Source: Streptomyces sp. NK15101
GTDB taxonomy: Bacteria; Actinomycetota; Actinomycetes; Streptomycetales; Streptomycetaceae
Assembly: GCF_020400725.1 (NCBI RefSeq)
Contig: NZ_JAINVG010000087.1
Span: forward strand, 1-32,725
DNA length: 32,725 nt
Direction: 5' to 3'
Position 1 is the stretch's first letter, and every line of letters starts with the position of its first letter. The notes under the pieces are model-generated. The model saw nothing but the letters and a program-made list of their open reading frames with translations, was not told where the DNA came from and ran no database searches. Shown here piece by piece: positions 8,496 through 16,104 of the stretch. The position numbers and the translations under genes are program-made.

Positions 8496-8525
8496 ACCTT
8501 AACCAGTGGGTAACCCGCGCGTCGA
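8496..8525 (-). promoter_or_regulatory. Possible promoter of the hypothetical gene at 7643-8467
   Basis: Read on the minus strand, TCGACG (8525-8520) and TAAGGT (8501-8496) are separated by 18 bp, with a GGTTA direct repeat between and overlapping the -10 element. The start codon lies about 30 bp downstream. The fit to the housekeeping sigma consensus is fair at -10 and weak at -35. Confidence 0.3.
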
Positions 8526-8566
8526 GGGTCTCCACCAGGGAACCTCGCCTCTTCGGACCCCCTCCG

Positions 8567-8902
8567 TCAGCCGTCACCGGCCCGGCGGGCCGGCGACTGG
8601 TCGCGCAGGCCGAGCAGCGAGCGGGCCACGGTGCTCGGAGACTGGTTCCGTTCCCGGGCGAGGGTGATCAGGGCCCGGCAGGCCAGTTCGTTGATGCCGA
8701 AGGAGAGCATGCCGGGGGAGACCCGGCTCGCCGCCTCCTCCGCCCTGGCCGGGTCGTCCTCGGCGCAGGCGGCCACGTACTCGGCGGCGGCCTCGAAGAG
8801 GTTGTGCCCCTGTCGGGGACGCGGTGGCGCCGGCGCGGAGGAGTCGGGCGCCTTCCGGCCGGAGGGGAGGAGTCTGCGCAGTCTTTCCGGAACTCGTGCC
8901 AC
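8567..8902 (-). CDS. Small hypothetical helical protein
   Basis: A 111-residue protein I cannot assign to a family. It begins basic (VARVPERLRRLLPSGRK), passes through a Pro-rich linker (about 18-32), and ends in a largely helical, Ala-rich domain (HNLFEAAAEYVAACAEDDPARAEEAASRV...LACRALITLARERNQSPSTVARSLLGL). The closing Ser-Pro-Ser-Thr-Val-Ala-Arg stretch is weakly reminiscent of a helix-turn-helix but too short to call. Start choice is uncertain: GTG 8902 has AAAGG nine bases upstream, while ATG 8938 has GGAG directly abutting it and would add 12 residues. It is followed by the unknown gene at 8467 on the same strand and preceded by the methyltransferase gene. Confidence 0.6.
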   Translation of the reverse strand: MARVPERLRRLLPSGRKAPDSSAPAPPRPRQGHNLFEAAAEYVAACAEDDPARAEEAASRVSPGMLSFGINELACRALITLARERNQSPSTVARSLLGLRDQSPARRAGDG

Positions 8903-9097
8903 GGCTCGCCGCCTTTCCCGGGCACGACTGCCCGGCATCTCCACGGTAGACAGTGAAGTGCCGGTAAAGAAGGGGGCGTTGGCATCCGTGACGGGCATGT
9001 GGGGGCGCACCCGGCGGCTCGGTCGGTGGGCGGGGGAAATTGAGCGGGGCGGGCCCCCGCCCCCGCCCCGTGCCGCAGCCTTCGTCCGCGACGGGCC

Positions 9098-9703
9098 TCA
9101 GGCCTCGCGGACCGCGAGGGCCAGGTAGCGCGCGTCCTCGTCGACGTAGTCGACGAGCCGCCAGCCGGCCTCGGCGAGCAGGGGACGCAGCCGGGGCTCG
9201 GCGCGCAGGTCGTCCGGCGTGATCTGCCGGCCGTGACGGGCCGCGAGGGCGGCTCGCCCGATCGGGTGGAAGAGGGCGAGGCGGCCCCCGGGCCGTACGA
9301 CGCGGGCGAGTTCCCGCAGGTCGGAGGCGGGGTCCGCGAGGTGCGAGATGAGCCCCGCCCCGAACACGGCGTCGAGCGCGCCGTCGCGCACCGGGAGCCG
9401 GCCGACATCGGCGAGCAGCAGCGTCCCGCCCTCCTCGCCGTCGCGTCCGGCGGCGACGGCCCGTTCGAGCATCTCGGGGGTGAGATCGGCGCCGAGCACC
9501 GTGCCGGAGGGGCCGACGGCGGCCCGGAGCGGCGGGAGCGCCCGGCCGGTTCCGCAGCCGGCGTCCAGCACGGCGTCGCCGGGGCGCAGGCCGAGCTCGC
9601 CCACGGCGGCGGCGTACGCGGGACTGTCGTCGGGGAACCGGCTGTCCCAGTCGGCGGCGCGGGCGCCGAAGAACTCTCGTACCTGTGTGGGGTCATAGCT
9701 CAT
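9098..9703 (-). CDS. Class I SAM-dependent methyltransferase
   Basis: A 201-residue Rossmann-fold methyltransferase. Motif I, VLDAGCGTGRALP, lies at about residues 45-57. The acidic residue ending strand 2 is in LGADLTPEMLERA (about 70-82), motif II/post-I is LLLADVGRLPVRDGALDAVF (about 95-115), and LARVVRPGGRLALFHPIG (about 132-149) is the usual strand 4-5 region. It resembles small ubiquinone/menaquinone- or UbiE-like enzymes, but the substrate cannot be deduced. The ATG at 9703 has no strong ribosome site, so translation may be from a very short leader. It is divergent from the MHYT gene, with 161 bp between starts. Confidence 0.88.
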   Translation of the reverse strand: MSYDPTQVREFFGARAADWDSRFPDDSPAYAAAVGELGLRPGDAVLDAGCGTGRALPPLRAAVGPSGTVLGADLTPEMLERAVAAGRDGEEGGTLLLADVGRLPVRDGALDAVFGAGLISHLADPASDLRELARVVRPGGRLALFHPIGRAALAARHGRQITPDDLRAEPRLRPLLAEAGWRLVDYVDEDARYLALAVREA

Positions 9704-9864
9704 GTGTTCATGATCTCGCAGGATTCGACACTCGGAGGGATGAGCGTTCTGTGTGCCCGTTCGAGCTCGGCCTGATCGTTCGGAACCACCTCTCTGTCAT
9801 ATTCCAGCAGCTTTCGAAATGCGCCCCCGGTGCGCCCCCCGATGCGCACTAGCGTCCCTGAGCC

Positions 9865-10698
9865 ATGGGACACCTGGACCACGCCACCTTCGGCTGGCTG
9901 ACACCCGTGCTGTCGTACGCGATGGCATGCATCGGCGCCGCCCTGGGGCTGCGCTGCACCGTGCGAGCGCTCGACGCGACCGGCCGGTCGCGTCGCAACT
10001 GGCTGATCACCGCCGCCTCCGCGATCGGCACCGGCATCTGGACCATGCACTTCGTGGCGATGCTCGGATTCGGCGTGACGGGCACCGACATCCGGTACGA
10101 CGTTCCGCTCACCCTCCTCAGCCTCGTCATGGCGATGGCCGTCGTGGGAGTCGGCGTCTTCGCCGTCGGCTACGGACGCGACCGGGTCCGCTCGCTCCTC
10201 ATCGGCGGTCTGACCACGGGCGTCGGCGTGGCGAGCATGCACTACATGGGCATGGCCGCGCTACGGCTCCACGGGCAGGTGCGGTACGACCCGCTCCTCG
10301 TCGGACTCTCCGTCCTGATCGCCGTCGTCGCCGCAACGGCCGCCCTCTGGGCGGCGCTCAACATCCACTCGCCCGCGGCCGTGGCCGTCGCCTCGCTCGT
10401 GATGGGCGCGGCCGTCACGAGCATGCACTACACCGGCATGCTCGCCGTGCGGATCGAGGTCGTACCCTCCGCCGACGCCCTCCCGGGAGCCATGCTCATG
10501 CAGTTCGTCTTCCCCCTCGCCGTCGGACTCGGCTCGTACCTCTTCATCACCTCCGCCTTCGTCGCCCTCACTCCCACGGCCAGTGAGCGCACCGCGTACG
10601 CCGCGGCCGGACGTCTCGCCGAACCGGACGAGCTCACGGTCGACGTCGCCCCGCCCGGGTTCCGCGCCGGAGAAGCGGCCCGTACGCCCACGACCTGA
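9865..10698 (+). CDS. MHYT-domain integral membrane sensor protein
   Basis: A 277-residue protein made almost wholly of an MHYT domain. Three repeats carry the signature residues: MHFVAM (61-66), MHYMGM (125-130) and MHYTGM (187-192), each inside hydrophobic helices, with about seven membrane segments in all. In the family the Met and His residues are proposed to bind copper and sense diatomic gases (O2, CO or NO). There is no output domain (no GGDEF, EAL or kinase), only a 50-residue hydrophilic tail. It may therefore signal through a partner, and the sensor-kinase conservon starts 103 bp downstream on the same strand. No ribosome site is obvious before the ATG at 9865, so leaderless or short-leader translation is possible. 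Confidence 0.92.
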   Translation: MGHLDHATFGWLTPVLSYAMACIGAALGLRCTVRALDATGRSRRNWLITAASAIGTGIWTMHFVAMLGFGVTGTDIRYDVPLTLLSLVMAMAVVGVGVFAVGYGRDRVRSLLIGGLTTGVGVASMHYMGMAALRLHGQVRYDPLLVGLSVLIAVVAATAALWAALNIHSPAAVAVASLVMGAAVTSMHYTGMLAVRIEVVPSADALPGAMLMQFVFPLAVGLGSYLFITSAFVALTPTASERTAYAAAGRLAEPDELTVDVAPPGFRAGEAARTPTT

Positions 10699-10801
10699 TC
10701 CGACCCCCCGGCGCGCCCCGCGCACGCCACGCCCTGCCCCTGACGTCCACCCCACCACGCCCCACCGCACCAGAGACAGACGCAGCCGGAACGAGGAGGC
10801 C

Positions 10802-13800
10802 ATGCGAACTCCCCGCAAGACCAAGGACACCGAGGCGGTCACGCCGCCACCGGTGGCCGTGCGCGGGCGGCGCGCACACGCCGGCCCGCCCGCCGACGAG
10901 CCGGGGGAGCGGACCCCGGAGGCCCCGCCGACCGCCGGGCACACGGGCACCTCGATGCCGGGCACCGCCGCCGGGGGCGCCGACGCGTCCGCACACCCCT
11001 CGGAACCGGCCTCCCAAGGGCCTGCCGGACGGCCTTTCCGGCAGTCCGCCGAACGGCCCCGGGCGGCCGCCGGGCCTCCGCCGCCCGCCGGGCACCGCGT
11101 CCGTCCCGCGTTCCACGGGCTGCGCCCGCGCTCGGTCCGCGCCAAGATCGTCTCGCTCCTGATGGTCCCGGTCGTCTCGCTCCTCGCCCTCTGGGGCTTC
11201 GCCACCGTCACCACCGCGCAGGACATCGCCCGGCTCCGCCACCTCCAGCGCGTCGACGCCGAGATCCGCGAGCCCGTGACGGCCGCCCTCACCGCCCTCC
11301 AGGCCGAACGGCGCGCCGCGGTACGACAGGCCGCGGCGCCCGGTGCCACCCGTGCCGCCGAACTCGAGGACCGGATCCACCGGACGGACGCGGCCGTCGC
11401 CCGGCTCCGCCTGGACGACTCGCACACCGTCGGCGACACCGGCTACCTGCCCGGCGACGTCGCCGGGCGGGTGAGCGCGTTCGTCGGCAAGGTCGAGGGC
11501 CTCGCCCGGCTCCGCACCGCCGCTGCCGACGGGCGCGCCGACTGGGACGAGACGTACGAGGAGTACACGGACGCCGTCTCCGCCGCCTTCGCGGTCGGCG
11601 GCGCCCTCACCGGCATCCAGGACGCCGCGCAGGGGTCCGACGCGCGCGTCCTCCTCGAATTCGGCCGGGCCGGCGAGATGCTGTCCCGCGAGGACGCCCT
11701 CCTCACCTCCGCCCACCTCACCGGCAGGCTCTCCGCCGACCGGCTCCGCGACTTCGCCGGGGCCGTCGAGACCCGGCGCACCCTCACCGACTCGGCCACC
11801 GCCGACCTGCCCGCCGCCGCACGCGCCGCCTGGGCCCGTCTCTCCGCCGGTGACGACCACGCCCGGCTCACCCGGGCGGAGGACCGGGTCGGCGCCGCCG
11901 GCCCGGGCCGCCCCGCCGCCCAGGCGGTCACCTCCACCGAGTGGGACGACGCCCTCGCGGCCGTGCACGGCGGACTCGCCGCGATCGAGACCGACGCGCG
12001 CGACGCGGCCGCCGACCGCGCCGACCCCTTCGCCGGCGGCGCCCTCACGGCGGGCGGCGCGGCGGTCGTCCTCGGCCTCGCCGCCGTCGCGGCCTCGCTC
12101 GTCATCTCCGTGCGGATCGGCCGCGGCCTCGTCGTCGAGCTCGTCAGCCTCCGCAACACCGCCCTCGGCATCGCGCGCCGCAAACTCCCCGCCGCCATGC
12201 GCCGGCTCCGCGCGGGAGAGGAGATCGACGTCCAGGCCGAAGCGCCGCCGGGGCCCGCCTCCCAGGACGAGATCGGCCAGGTCGGCGAAGCCCTCACCAC
12301 CGTCCACCGCGCGGCGCTCTCCGCCGCCGTCGAACGCGCCGAACTCGCCAGCGGCATCTCCGGGGTGTTCGTCAACCTCGCCCGTCGCAGCCAGGTACTC
12401 GTCCACCGCCAGCTCAACCTCCTGGACAGCATGGAGCGGCGCGCCGACGACCCCAACGAACTCGGCGACCTCTTCCGGCTCGACCACCTCACCACCCGTA
12501 TGCGGCGCCACGCGGAGAGCCTGATCATCCTTTCCGGAGCCGCCCCCGGGCGCGCCTGGCGCATGCCCGTCCCCCTGACCAACGTCGTCCGCGCCGCCGT
12601 CTCCGAGATCGAGGACTACGCGCGCGTGGAGGTGCGCCGACTCCCCGAGACGGCCGTCGTCGGCGGGGCCGTCGCCGACCTCACCCACCTCCTGGCCGAA
12701 CTCATCGAGAACGCCGCGCAGTTCTCCCCGCCCCACACCAAGGTCCGGGTCAGCGGCGAACCCGTCGGCAACGGCTACGCCCTGGAGATCGAGGACCGGG
12801 GACTCGGCATGGGCAAGGAGACCCTCGCCGAGGCGAACGCCCGCATCGCCCAGTCCGAGGCCCTCGACCTCTTCGACAGCGACCGGCTCGGCCTCTTCGT
12901 GGTCAGTCGCCTCTCCTCCCGCCACGACATCAAGGTCCATCTGAGGACGTCCCCCTACGGCGGCACCACCGCCGTCGTCCTGCTCCCAACCGACCTGCTC
13001 CAGGGTGCGCCGCCCGGCCGGGGGACGCCGGCGAGCGACTCCGACACGCCCCACGGCGGAACCCCGCGCGCGAGGGACCCCCGTGCACACGCGTCGGGCG
13101 GGCCGGCCGCCGACGCCGCACGGAGCGGGCTCCGACCCGCAGGGTCGCCGCACACGGACGACGAGCGCGCCGCACGGGAGCGCGAGGAGGCGCACCGCGC
13201 CGAGGCCCGCCGCTTCGGCCGCCCTCAGATCGCGCAGCCCGCCCCGCCCGCCCCGACGAACACCGCGCTCCCGGGGAACCCGGCCCCGTCCGCCGCGTCC
13301 GGAGGCCCGCCCGCCCCACAGCCGCAGGCGGGAACGCGGCCCGCGAGTCTGCCCCGGCAGACGGACGGATCGCGGCGCCAGGGTCCGCCGCAGTCCCCTC
13401 CGGCCTCCCGCCCGCAGCCGCCAGCACGCCCGACCGCCGTGCCCGCACTCGCGGTACGGCCGGAGCCCGCAGCCGCGTCCGCGTCCGCGCCCGCGTCCGC
13501 GCCCGCGTCCGCGTCCACACCCACACCCGCCTCCGCCTCCGCGGAAGTGACCGAACTCCGCCGCCGCGGCCCCTCCGTACCGACACCTCCGGCGGAGCAG
13601 CCGCCGGCCGCGCCGGCCGACCGGGCCGATACGGGGAGCGAACTGCCCCGTCGCGTCCGCCAGGCGAGTCTCGTTCCGCAGCTGCGCGAGGCACCCGCCC
13701 CGGCACCGGTGTCCGCACCGGTCGCACCCGGCACGGACGCACGCACCCCGGAACAGGTCCGGGACCGCATGGCGGCGTACCGGGACGGCTGGCAGCGGGG

Positions 13801-13921
13801 CGGCGGTGCCGTCCCGGGCGCCAGGCGGCCCCTCGGCACGGGCTTCGGAACCGGCACGGGCCACGGACCCGGCCACGGCACCGCACCTCTCGACCCTCGC
13901 TCCGAAGGAGACGACGCATGA
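10802..13921 (+). CDS. cvnA: Conservon sensor histidine kinase (CvnA type, nitrate/nitrite-sensing-like extracytoplasmic domain)
   Basis: A 1039-residue membrane kinase that heads a conservon. A long Pro/Ala-rich cytoplasmic N-tail (1-112) precedes TM1 (about 115-137), a helical extracytoplasmic sensor region of NIT type (about 140-415), TM2 (about 417-440) and a HAMP-like stretch. A dimerisation/phosphoacceptor-like region carries LDHLTTRMRRHAESL, then an HATPase_c domain with N-box ELIENAAQFSPP (about 628), G1 EIEDRGLGM and G2 LGLFVVSRLSSRH. The C-terminal 300 residues are Pro/Ala-rich and disordered, ending in TPEQVRDRMAAYRDGWQRG, a motif of this kinase family. ATG 10802 has GAGGAGG just upstream; an open extension to 10583 lies within the MHYT gene. 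Its TGA overlaps the next ATG. It likely signals to the roadblock, DUF742 and GTPase partners at the membrane. Confidence 0.93.
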   Translation: MRTPRKTKDTEAVTPPPVAVRGRRAHAGPPADEPGERTPEAPPTAGHTGTSMPGTAAGGADASAHPSEPASQGPAGRPFRQSAERPRAAAGPPPPAGHRVRPAFHGLRPRSVRAKIVSLLMVPVVSLLALWGFATVTTAQDIARLRHLQRVDAEIREPVTAALTALQAERRAAVRQAAAPGATRAAELEDRIHRTDAAVARLRLDDSHTVGDTGYLPGDVAGRVSAFVGKVEGLARLRTAAADGRADWDETYEEYTDAVSAAFAVGGALTGIQDAAQGSDARVLLEFGRAGEMLSREDALLTSAHLTGRLSADRLRDFAGAVETRRTLTDSATADLPAAARAAWARLSAGDDHARLTRAEDRVGAAGPGRPAAQAVTSTEWDDALAAVHGGLAAIETDARDAAADRADPFAGGALTAGGAAVVLGLAAVAASLVISVRIGRGLVVELVSLRNTALGIARRKLPAAMRRLRAGEEIDVQAEAPPGPASQDEIGQVGEALTTVHRAALSAAVERAELASGISGVFVNLARRSQVLVHRQLNLLDSMERRADDPNELGDLFRLDHLTTRMRRHAESLIILSGAAPGRAWRMPVPLTNVVRAAVSEIEDYARVEVRRLPETAVVGGAVADLTHLLAELIENAAQFSPPHTKVRVSGEPVGNGYALEIEDRGLGMGKETLAEANARIAQSEALDLFDSDRLGLFVVSRLSSRHDIKVHLRTSPYGGTTAVVLLPTDLLQGAPPGRGTPASDSDTPHGGTPRARDPRAHASGGPAADAARSGLRPAGSPHTDDERAAREREEAHRAEARRFGRPQIAQPAPPAPTNTALPGNPAPSAASGGPPAPQPQAGTRPASLPRQTDGSRRQGPPQSPPASRPQPPARPTAVPALAVRPEPAAASASAPASAPASASTPTPASASAEVTELRRRGPSVPTPPAEQPPAAPADRADTGSELPRRVRQASLVPQLREAPAPAPVSAPVAPGTDARTPEQVRDRMAAYRDGWQRGGGAVPGARRPLGTGFGTGTGHGPGHGTAPLDPRSEGDDA

Positions 13922-14352
13922 TCGACCACGAGCGGATCTCGCACCACCGGTCCGGCGAACTGGACTGGCTCCTCGACGACCTCGCCATGCGGGTCCGCGA
14001 GGTCCGTCACACCGTGGTGCTCTCGAACGACGGACTCGCCGTGGGCGCCTCCAACGGGCTCAGCCGTGAGGACGCCGAGCACCTGGCCGCCATCGCCTCC
14101 GGCTTCCACAGCCTCGCCAAGGGCGCCGGACGGCAGTTCCACACCGGCGGAGTCCGCCAGACGATGGTCGAGATGGACGACGGCTTCCTCTTCGTCGCCG
14201 CGGCGGGAGACGGCTCCTGCCTCGCCGTCCTCAGCTCCGCGAGCGCCGACATCGGCCTCATCGCCTACGAGATGGCCCGGCTCGTGAAGCGCGTCGGCGA
14301 GCACCTGCACACCCCGCCGCGCCTCGCGGCGACCCCGCCGGCCGCCGGCTGA
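13918..14352 (+). CDS. cvnB: Roadblock/LC7 domain protein (CvnB type)
   Basis: A 144-residue Roadblock/LC7 protein, the second member of the conservon. The core runs from ELDWLLDDLAMRVREVRHTVVLSNDGL (about 14-40) through REDAEHLAAIASGFHSLAKGAGRQF to YEMARLVKRVGEHL, with a Pro/Ala tail. Roadblock proteins of this class resemble MglB and regulate the nucleotide state or localisation of a small Ras-like GTPase. The start overlaps the kinase stop (ATGA at 13918-13921), indicating coupling. About 70% of the core residues match the second roadblock gene at 15553-15966 by eye. Confidence 0.94.
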   Translation: MIDHERISHHRSGELDWLLDDLAMRVREVRHTVVLSNDGLAVGASNGLSREDAEHLAAIASGFHSLAKGAGRQFHTGGVRQTMVEMDDGFLFVAAAGDGSCLAVLSSASADIGLIAYEMARLVKRVGEHLHTPPRLAATPPAAG

Positions 14353-14365
14353 CCCGGAGGGACCC

Positions 14366-14782
14366 ATGAACGACGACAGCACCGGCGACGGCCCGCCCGT
14401 GCCGGGCAGCCAGTGGTACGACGCCGACGCGGGACCGCTCGTGCGTCCGTACGCGATGACCGGCGGACGGACCAAACCGGGGCCCAGCAACGTACGGTTC
14501 GACCTCATCGCCCTCGTCGTCGTGGACGACGAGCCGCCCGGACCGGCCGAGGAAGCGCTCCTCGGCCCCGAGCACCGGTCCCTGCTGACCCTGTGCCGGG
14601 CCGAGACCCAGTCGGTGGCCGAGCTCGCCGCCGACGCCGACCTCCCCGTCGGGGTCGTCCGGGTCCTCCTCGGCGACCTCCTCGAATCGGGCTTCGTGCG
14701 CGTCAGCCGACCCGTACCGCCCGCTCAGCTCCCTGACGAAAGAATCCTGAGGGAAGTAATCGATGGCCTACGAGCGCTCTGA
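14366..14782 (+). CDS. cvnC: DUF742 family protein (CvnC type)
   Basis: A 138-residue DUF742 protein, the third conservon member. The family signature VRPYAMTGGRTKPG (about 26-39) is followed by FDLIALV and a winged-helix-like C-terminal half (EHRSLLTLCRAETQSVAELAADADLPVGVVRVLLGDLLESGFVRV). The arrangement suggests a DNA- or protein-binding wHTH; its role in conservon signalling is not well established. GGAGGG stands 7 nt before the ATG. The gene starts 13 bp after cvnB and its end overlaps cvnD by 20 bp. Confidence 0.94.
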   Translation: MNDDSTGDGPPVPGSQWYDADAGPLVRPYAMTGGRTKPGPSNVRFDLIALVVVDDEPPGPAEEALLGPEHRSLLTLCRAETQSVAELAADADLPVGVVRVLLGDLLESGFVRVSRPVPPAQLPDERILREVIDGLRAL

Positions 14783-15377
14783 GAGCACCGGCGCGGGCGA
14801 CGGCGCGGACACCTCCGCCCTCGCGCTGAAGATCCTGGTCGCCGGCGGGTTCGGCGTCGGGAAGACCACCCTCGTCGGTGCGGTCAGCGAGATCCGGCCC
14901 CTGCGCACGGAGGAACGGCTCAGCAGGGCCGGTGAGCTCGTCGACGACACCGGGGGCGTCGACCAGAAGACCACCACGACCGTCGCCATGGACTTCGGCC
15001 GCATCACGATCCGCTCCGGGCTCTCGCTCTACCTCTTCGGCACCCCCGGCCAGGACCGCTTCTGGTTCCTCTGGGACGAGCTGTCGCAGGGCGCCCTGGG
15101 GGCCGTCGTCCTCGCCGACACGCGACGCCTGGAGGACTGCTTCCCGGCGGTCGACTACTTCGAACACCGGAAGATCCCCTTCGTGGTCGCGGTCAACTGC
15201 TTCACGGGTGCGCGCACGTACGGCGCGCACGACGTGTCCCGCGCCCTCGACCTGGACCGCGGCACGCCCGTCGTGCTGTGCGACGCGCGCGACCGCGACT
15301 CGGGGAAGGAAGTGCTGATCCGTCTGGTCGAGTACGCCGGGCGGATGCACACCGCCCGTCTCCTGAACACGGTCTGA
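14763..15377 (+). CDS. cvnD: Ras-like/MglA-type GTPase (CvnD type, ATP/GTP-binding protein)
   Basis: A 204-residue small GTPase, the fourth conservon member. The P-loop is GGFGVGKTT (28-36), the switch I region contains TTTTVAMDFGRI, and the G3 motif is LFGTPGQDRFWF with Pro in the place usually held by an acid and Gln retained as catalytic. G4 is the degenerate VAVNCF instead of NKxD, as is usual in this bacterial family. It would be the switch controlled by the kinase and the roadblock protein. GAGGGAAG precedes ATG 14763 within the end of cvnC. No cytochrome P450 (CvnE) follows; instead a second roadblock gene lies 175 bp downstream. Confidence 0.95.
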   Translation: MAYERSESTGAGDGADTSALALKILVAGGFGVGKTTLVGAVSEIRPLRTEERLSRAGELVDDTGGVDQKTTTTVAMDFGRITIRSGLSLYLFGTPGQDRFWFLWDELSQGALGAVVLADTRRLEDCFPAVDYFEHRKIPFVVAVNCFTGARTYGAHDVSRALDLDRGTPVVLCDARDRDSGKEVLIRLVEYAGRMHTARLLNTV

Positions 15378-15423
15378 GGAGCGGCTCGCGGCGGCCGCGG
15401 CACGCGCGGGCGTGGTGTGGTGC

Positions 15424-15451
15424 TTGCCCTGTCCACGACAGTGCGTAAGGC
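15424..15451 (+). promoter_or_regulatory. Possible promoter of the second roadblock gene
   Basis: TTGCCC (15424-15429) and TAAGGC (15446-15451) are spaced by 16 bp in the 175-bp gap between cvnD and the second roadblock gene. The match to the sigma-70 consensus is moderate at both elements. It would give a leader of about 95 nt and allow this gene to be expressed independently of the conservon. Confidence 0.3.
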
Positions 15452-15552
15452 TTGCGGCGATACGCGGACCACGACGGGACGGACCACGAGGGCCTTGAGG
15501 ACCACCAGGGTCCGGGCCGAGGGGGACGCACCGGCTAGGGGGAGGACCACTG

Positions 15553-15966
15553 ATGGCGTTGGACAAGGAACTGGACTGGCTCCTGGACGACCTGACGCAG
15601 CGGGTCGGATACATACGGCACGCGCTGGTGCTGTCGAACGACGGCCTGGTGACGGGCGCGAGCAGCGGGCTCGTCCGGGAGGACGCCGAGCACCTGGCGG
15701 CCGTCTCCTCCGGCCTGCACAGCCTCGCACGGGGTTCCGGCCGGCATTTCCGGGCGGGCCGGGCACGGCAGACGATGGTGGAGTTCGACGACGCTCTGCT
15801 CTTCGTGACGGCGGCGGGCGAAGGCAGTTGCCTGTGCGTCCTGAGTGCGGCGGAGGCGGACGTCGGTCAGGTGGCGTACGAGATGACGCTGCTGGTCAAC
15901 CGGGTCGGCGAGCACCTCGGCGTGGCGGCGCGACAGCCGGGGGCCCCGGGGGGCGGCATGCTCTGA
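15553..15966 (+). CDS. Second roadblock/LC7 domain protein, conservon-associated paralogue
   Basis: A 137-residue Roadblock/LC7 protein closely similar to CvnB at 13918: both share LDWLLDDL, LVLSNDGL, REDAEHLAA, RQTMVE and RVGEHL, and about 70% of core residues by eye. Differences cluster in the first helix (TQRVGYIRHA) and the last helix (EMTLLVNRV), surfaces used for dimer or partner contact in this fold. The ATG is preceded by GGGGGAGGA with 6-nt spacing. It is on the conservon strand but outside the tight cvnA-D overlap chain, so it looks like a tandem duplicate with its own expression. It could form heterodimers with CvnB or serve a different GTPase. Confidence 0.92.
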   Translation: MALDKELDWLLDDLTQRVGYIRHALVLSNDGLVTGASSGLVREDAEHLAAVSSGLHSLARGSGRHFRAGRARQTMVEFDDALLFVTAAGEGSCLCVLSAAEADVGQVAYEMTLLVNRVGEHLGVAARQPGAPGGGML

Positions 15967-15983
15967 CGCCCCTGCGGGGCGGG

Positions 15984-16012
15984 TTGTCCACAGGTCGTCT
16001 TCCACAGGTCGT
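15984..16012. promoter_or_regulatory. Pair of DnaA-box-like sequences in a 14-bp direct repeat
   Basis: TTGTCCACA at 15984-15992 matches the Streptomyces DnaA-box consensus exactly. A second copy, TCTTCCACA (15998-16006), differs at one core position. Both are followed by GGTCGT, so TCCACAGGTCGT occurs twice with a 14-bp period. They lie 93-121 bp upstream of the DUF6397 gene. Isolated DnaA boxes outside the origin often act in DnaA titration or gene control; no AT-rich unwinding element is present, so this is not an origin. Confidence 0.45.
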
Positions 16013-16104
16013 GCGGATGTCGTCACCCTGCGTTACGTTCTTCTGCGTGGGTCCGAGAGACCCGCTGCCTCAAGAGGGCACGGACGCAGGGGGAGGGCCG
16101 TGGG

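Noticed and set aside
10634..13876. Open frame of 1080 codons on the minus strand opposite the conservon kinase
   Set aside because: Low-complexity Gly/Arg/Val composition and perfect nesting within a clearly real kinase gene show it is a shadow.
15984..16012. A replication origin
   Set aside because: Only two DnaA-box-like sequences, no AT-rich unwinding region and none of the dnaA, dnaN, recF or gyr genes nearby.
16017..16104. Possible promoter elements (TTACGTT and neighbouring bases) before the DUF6397 gene
   Set aside because: No correctly spaced -35 and -10 pair could be found; only the DnaA-box-like repeat upstream is distinctive.
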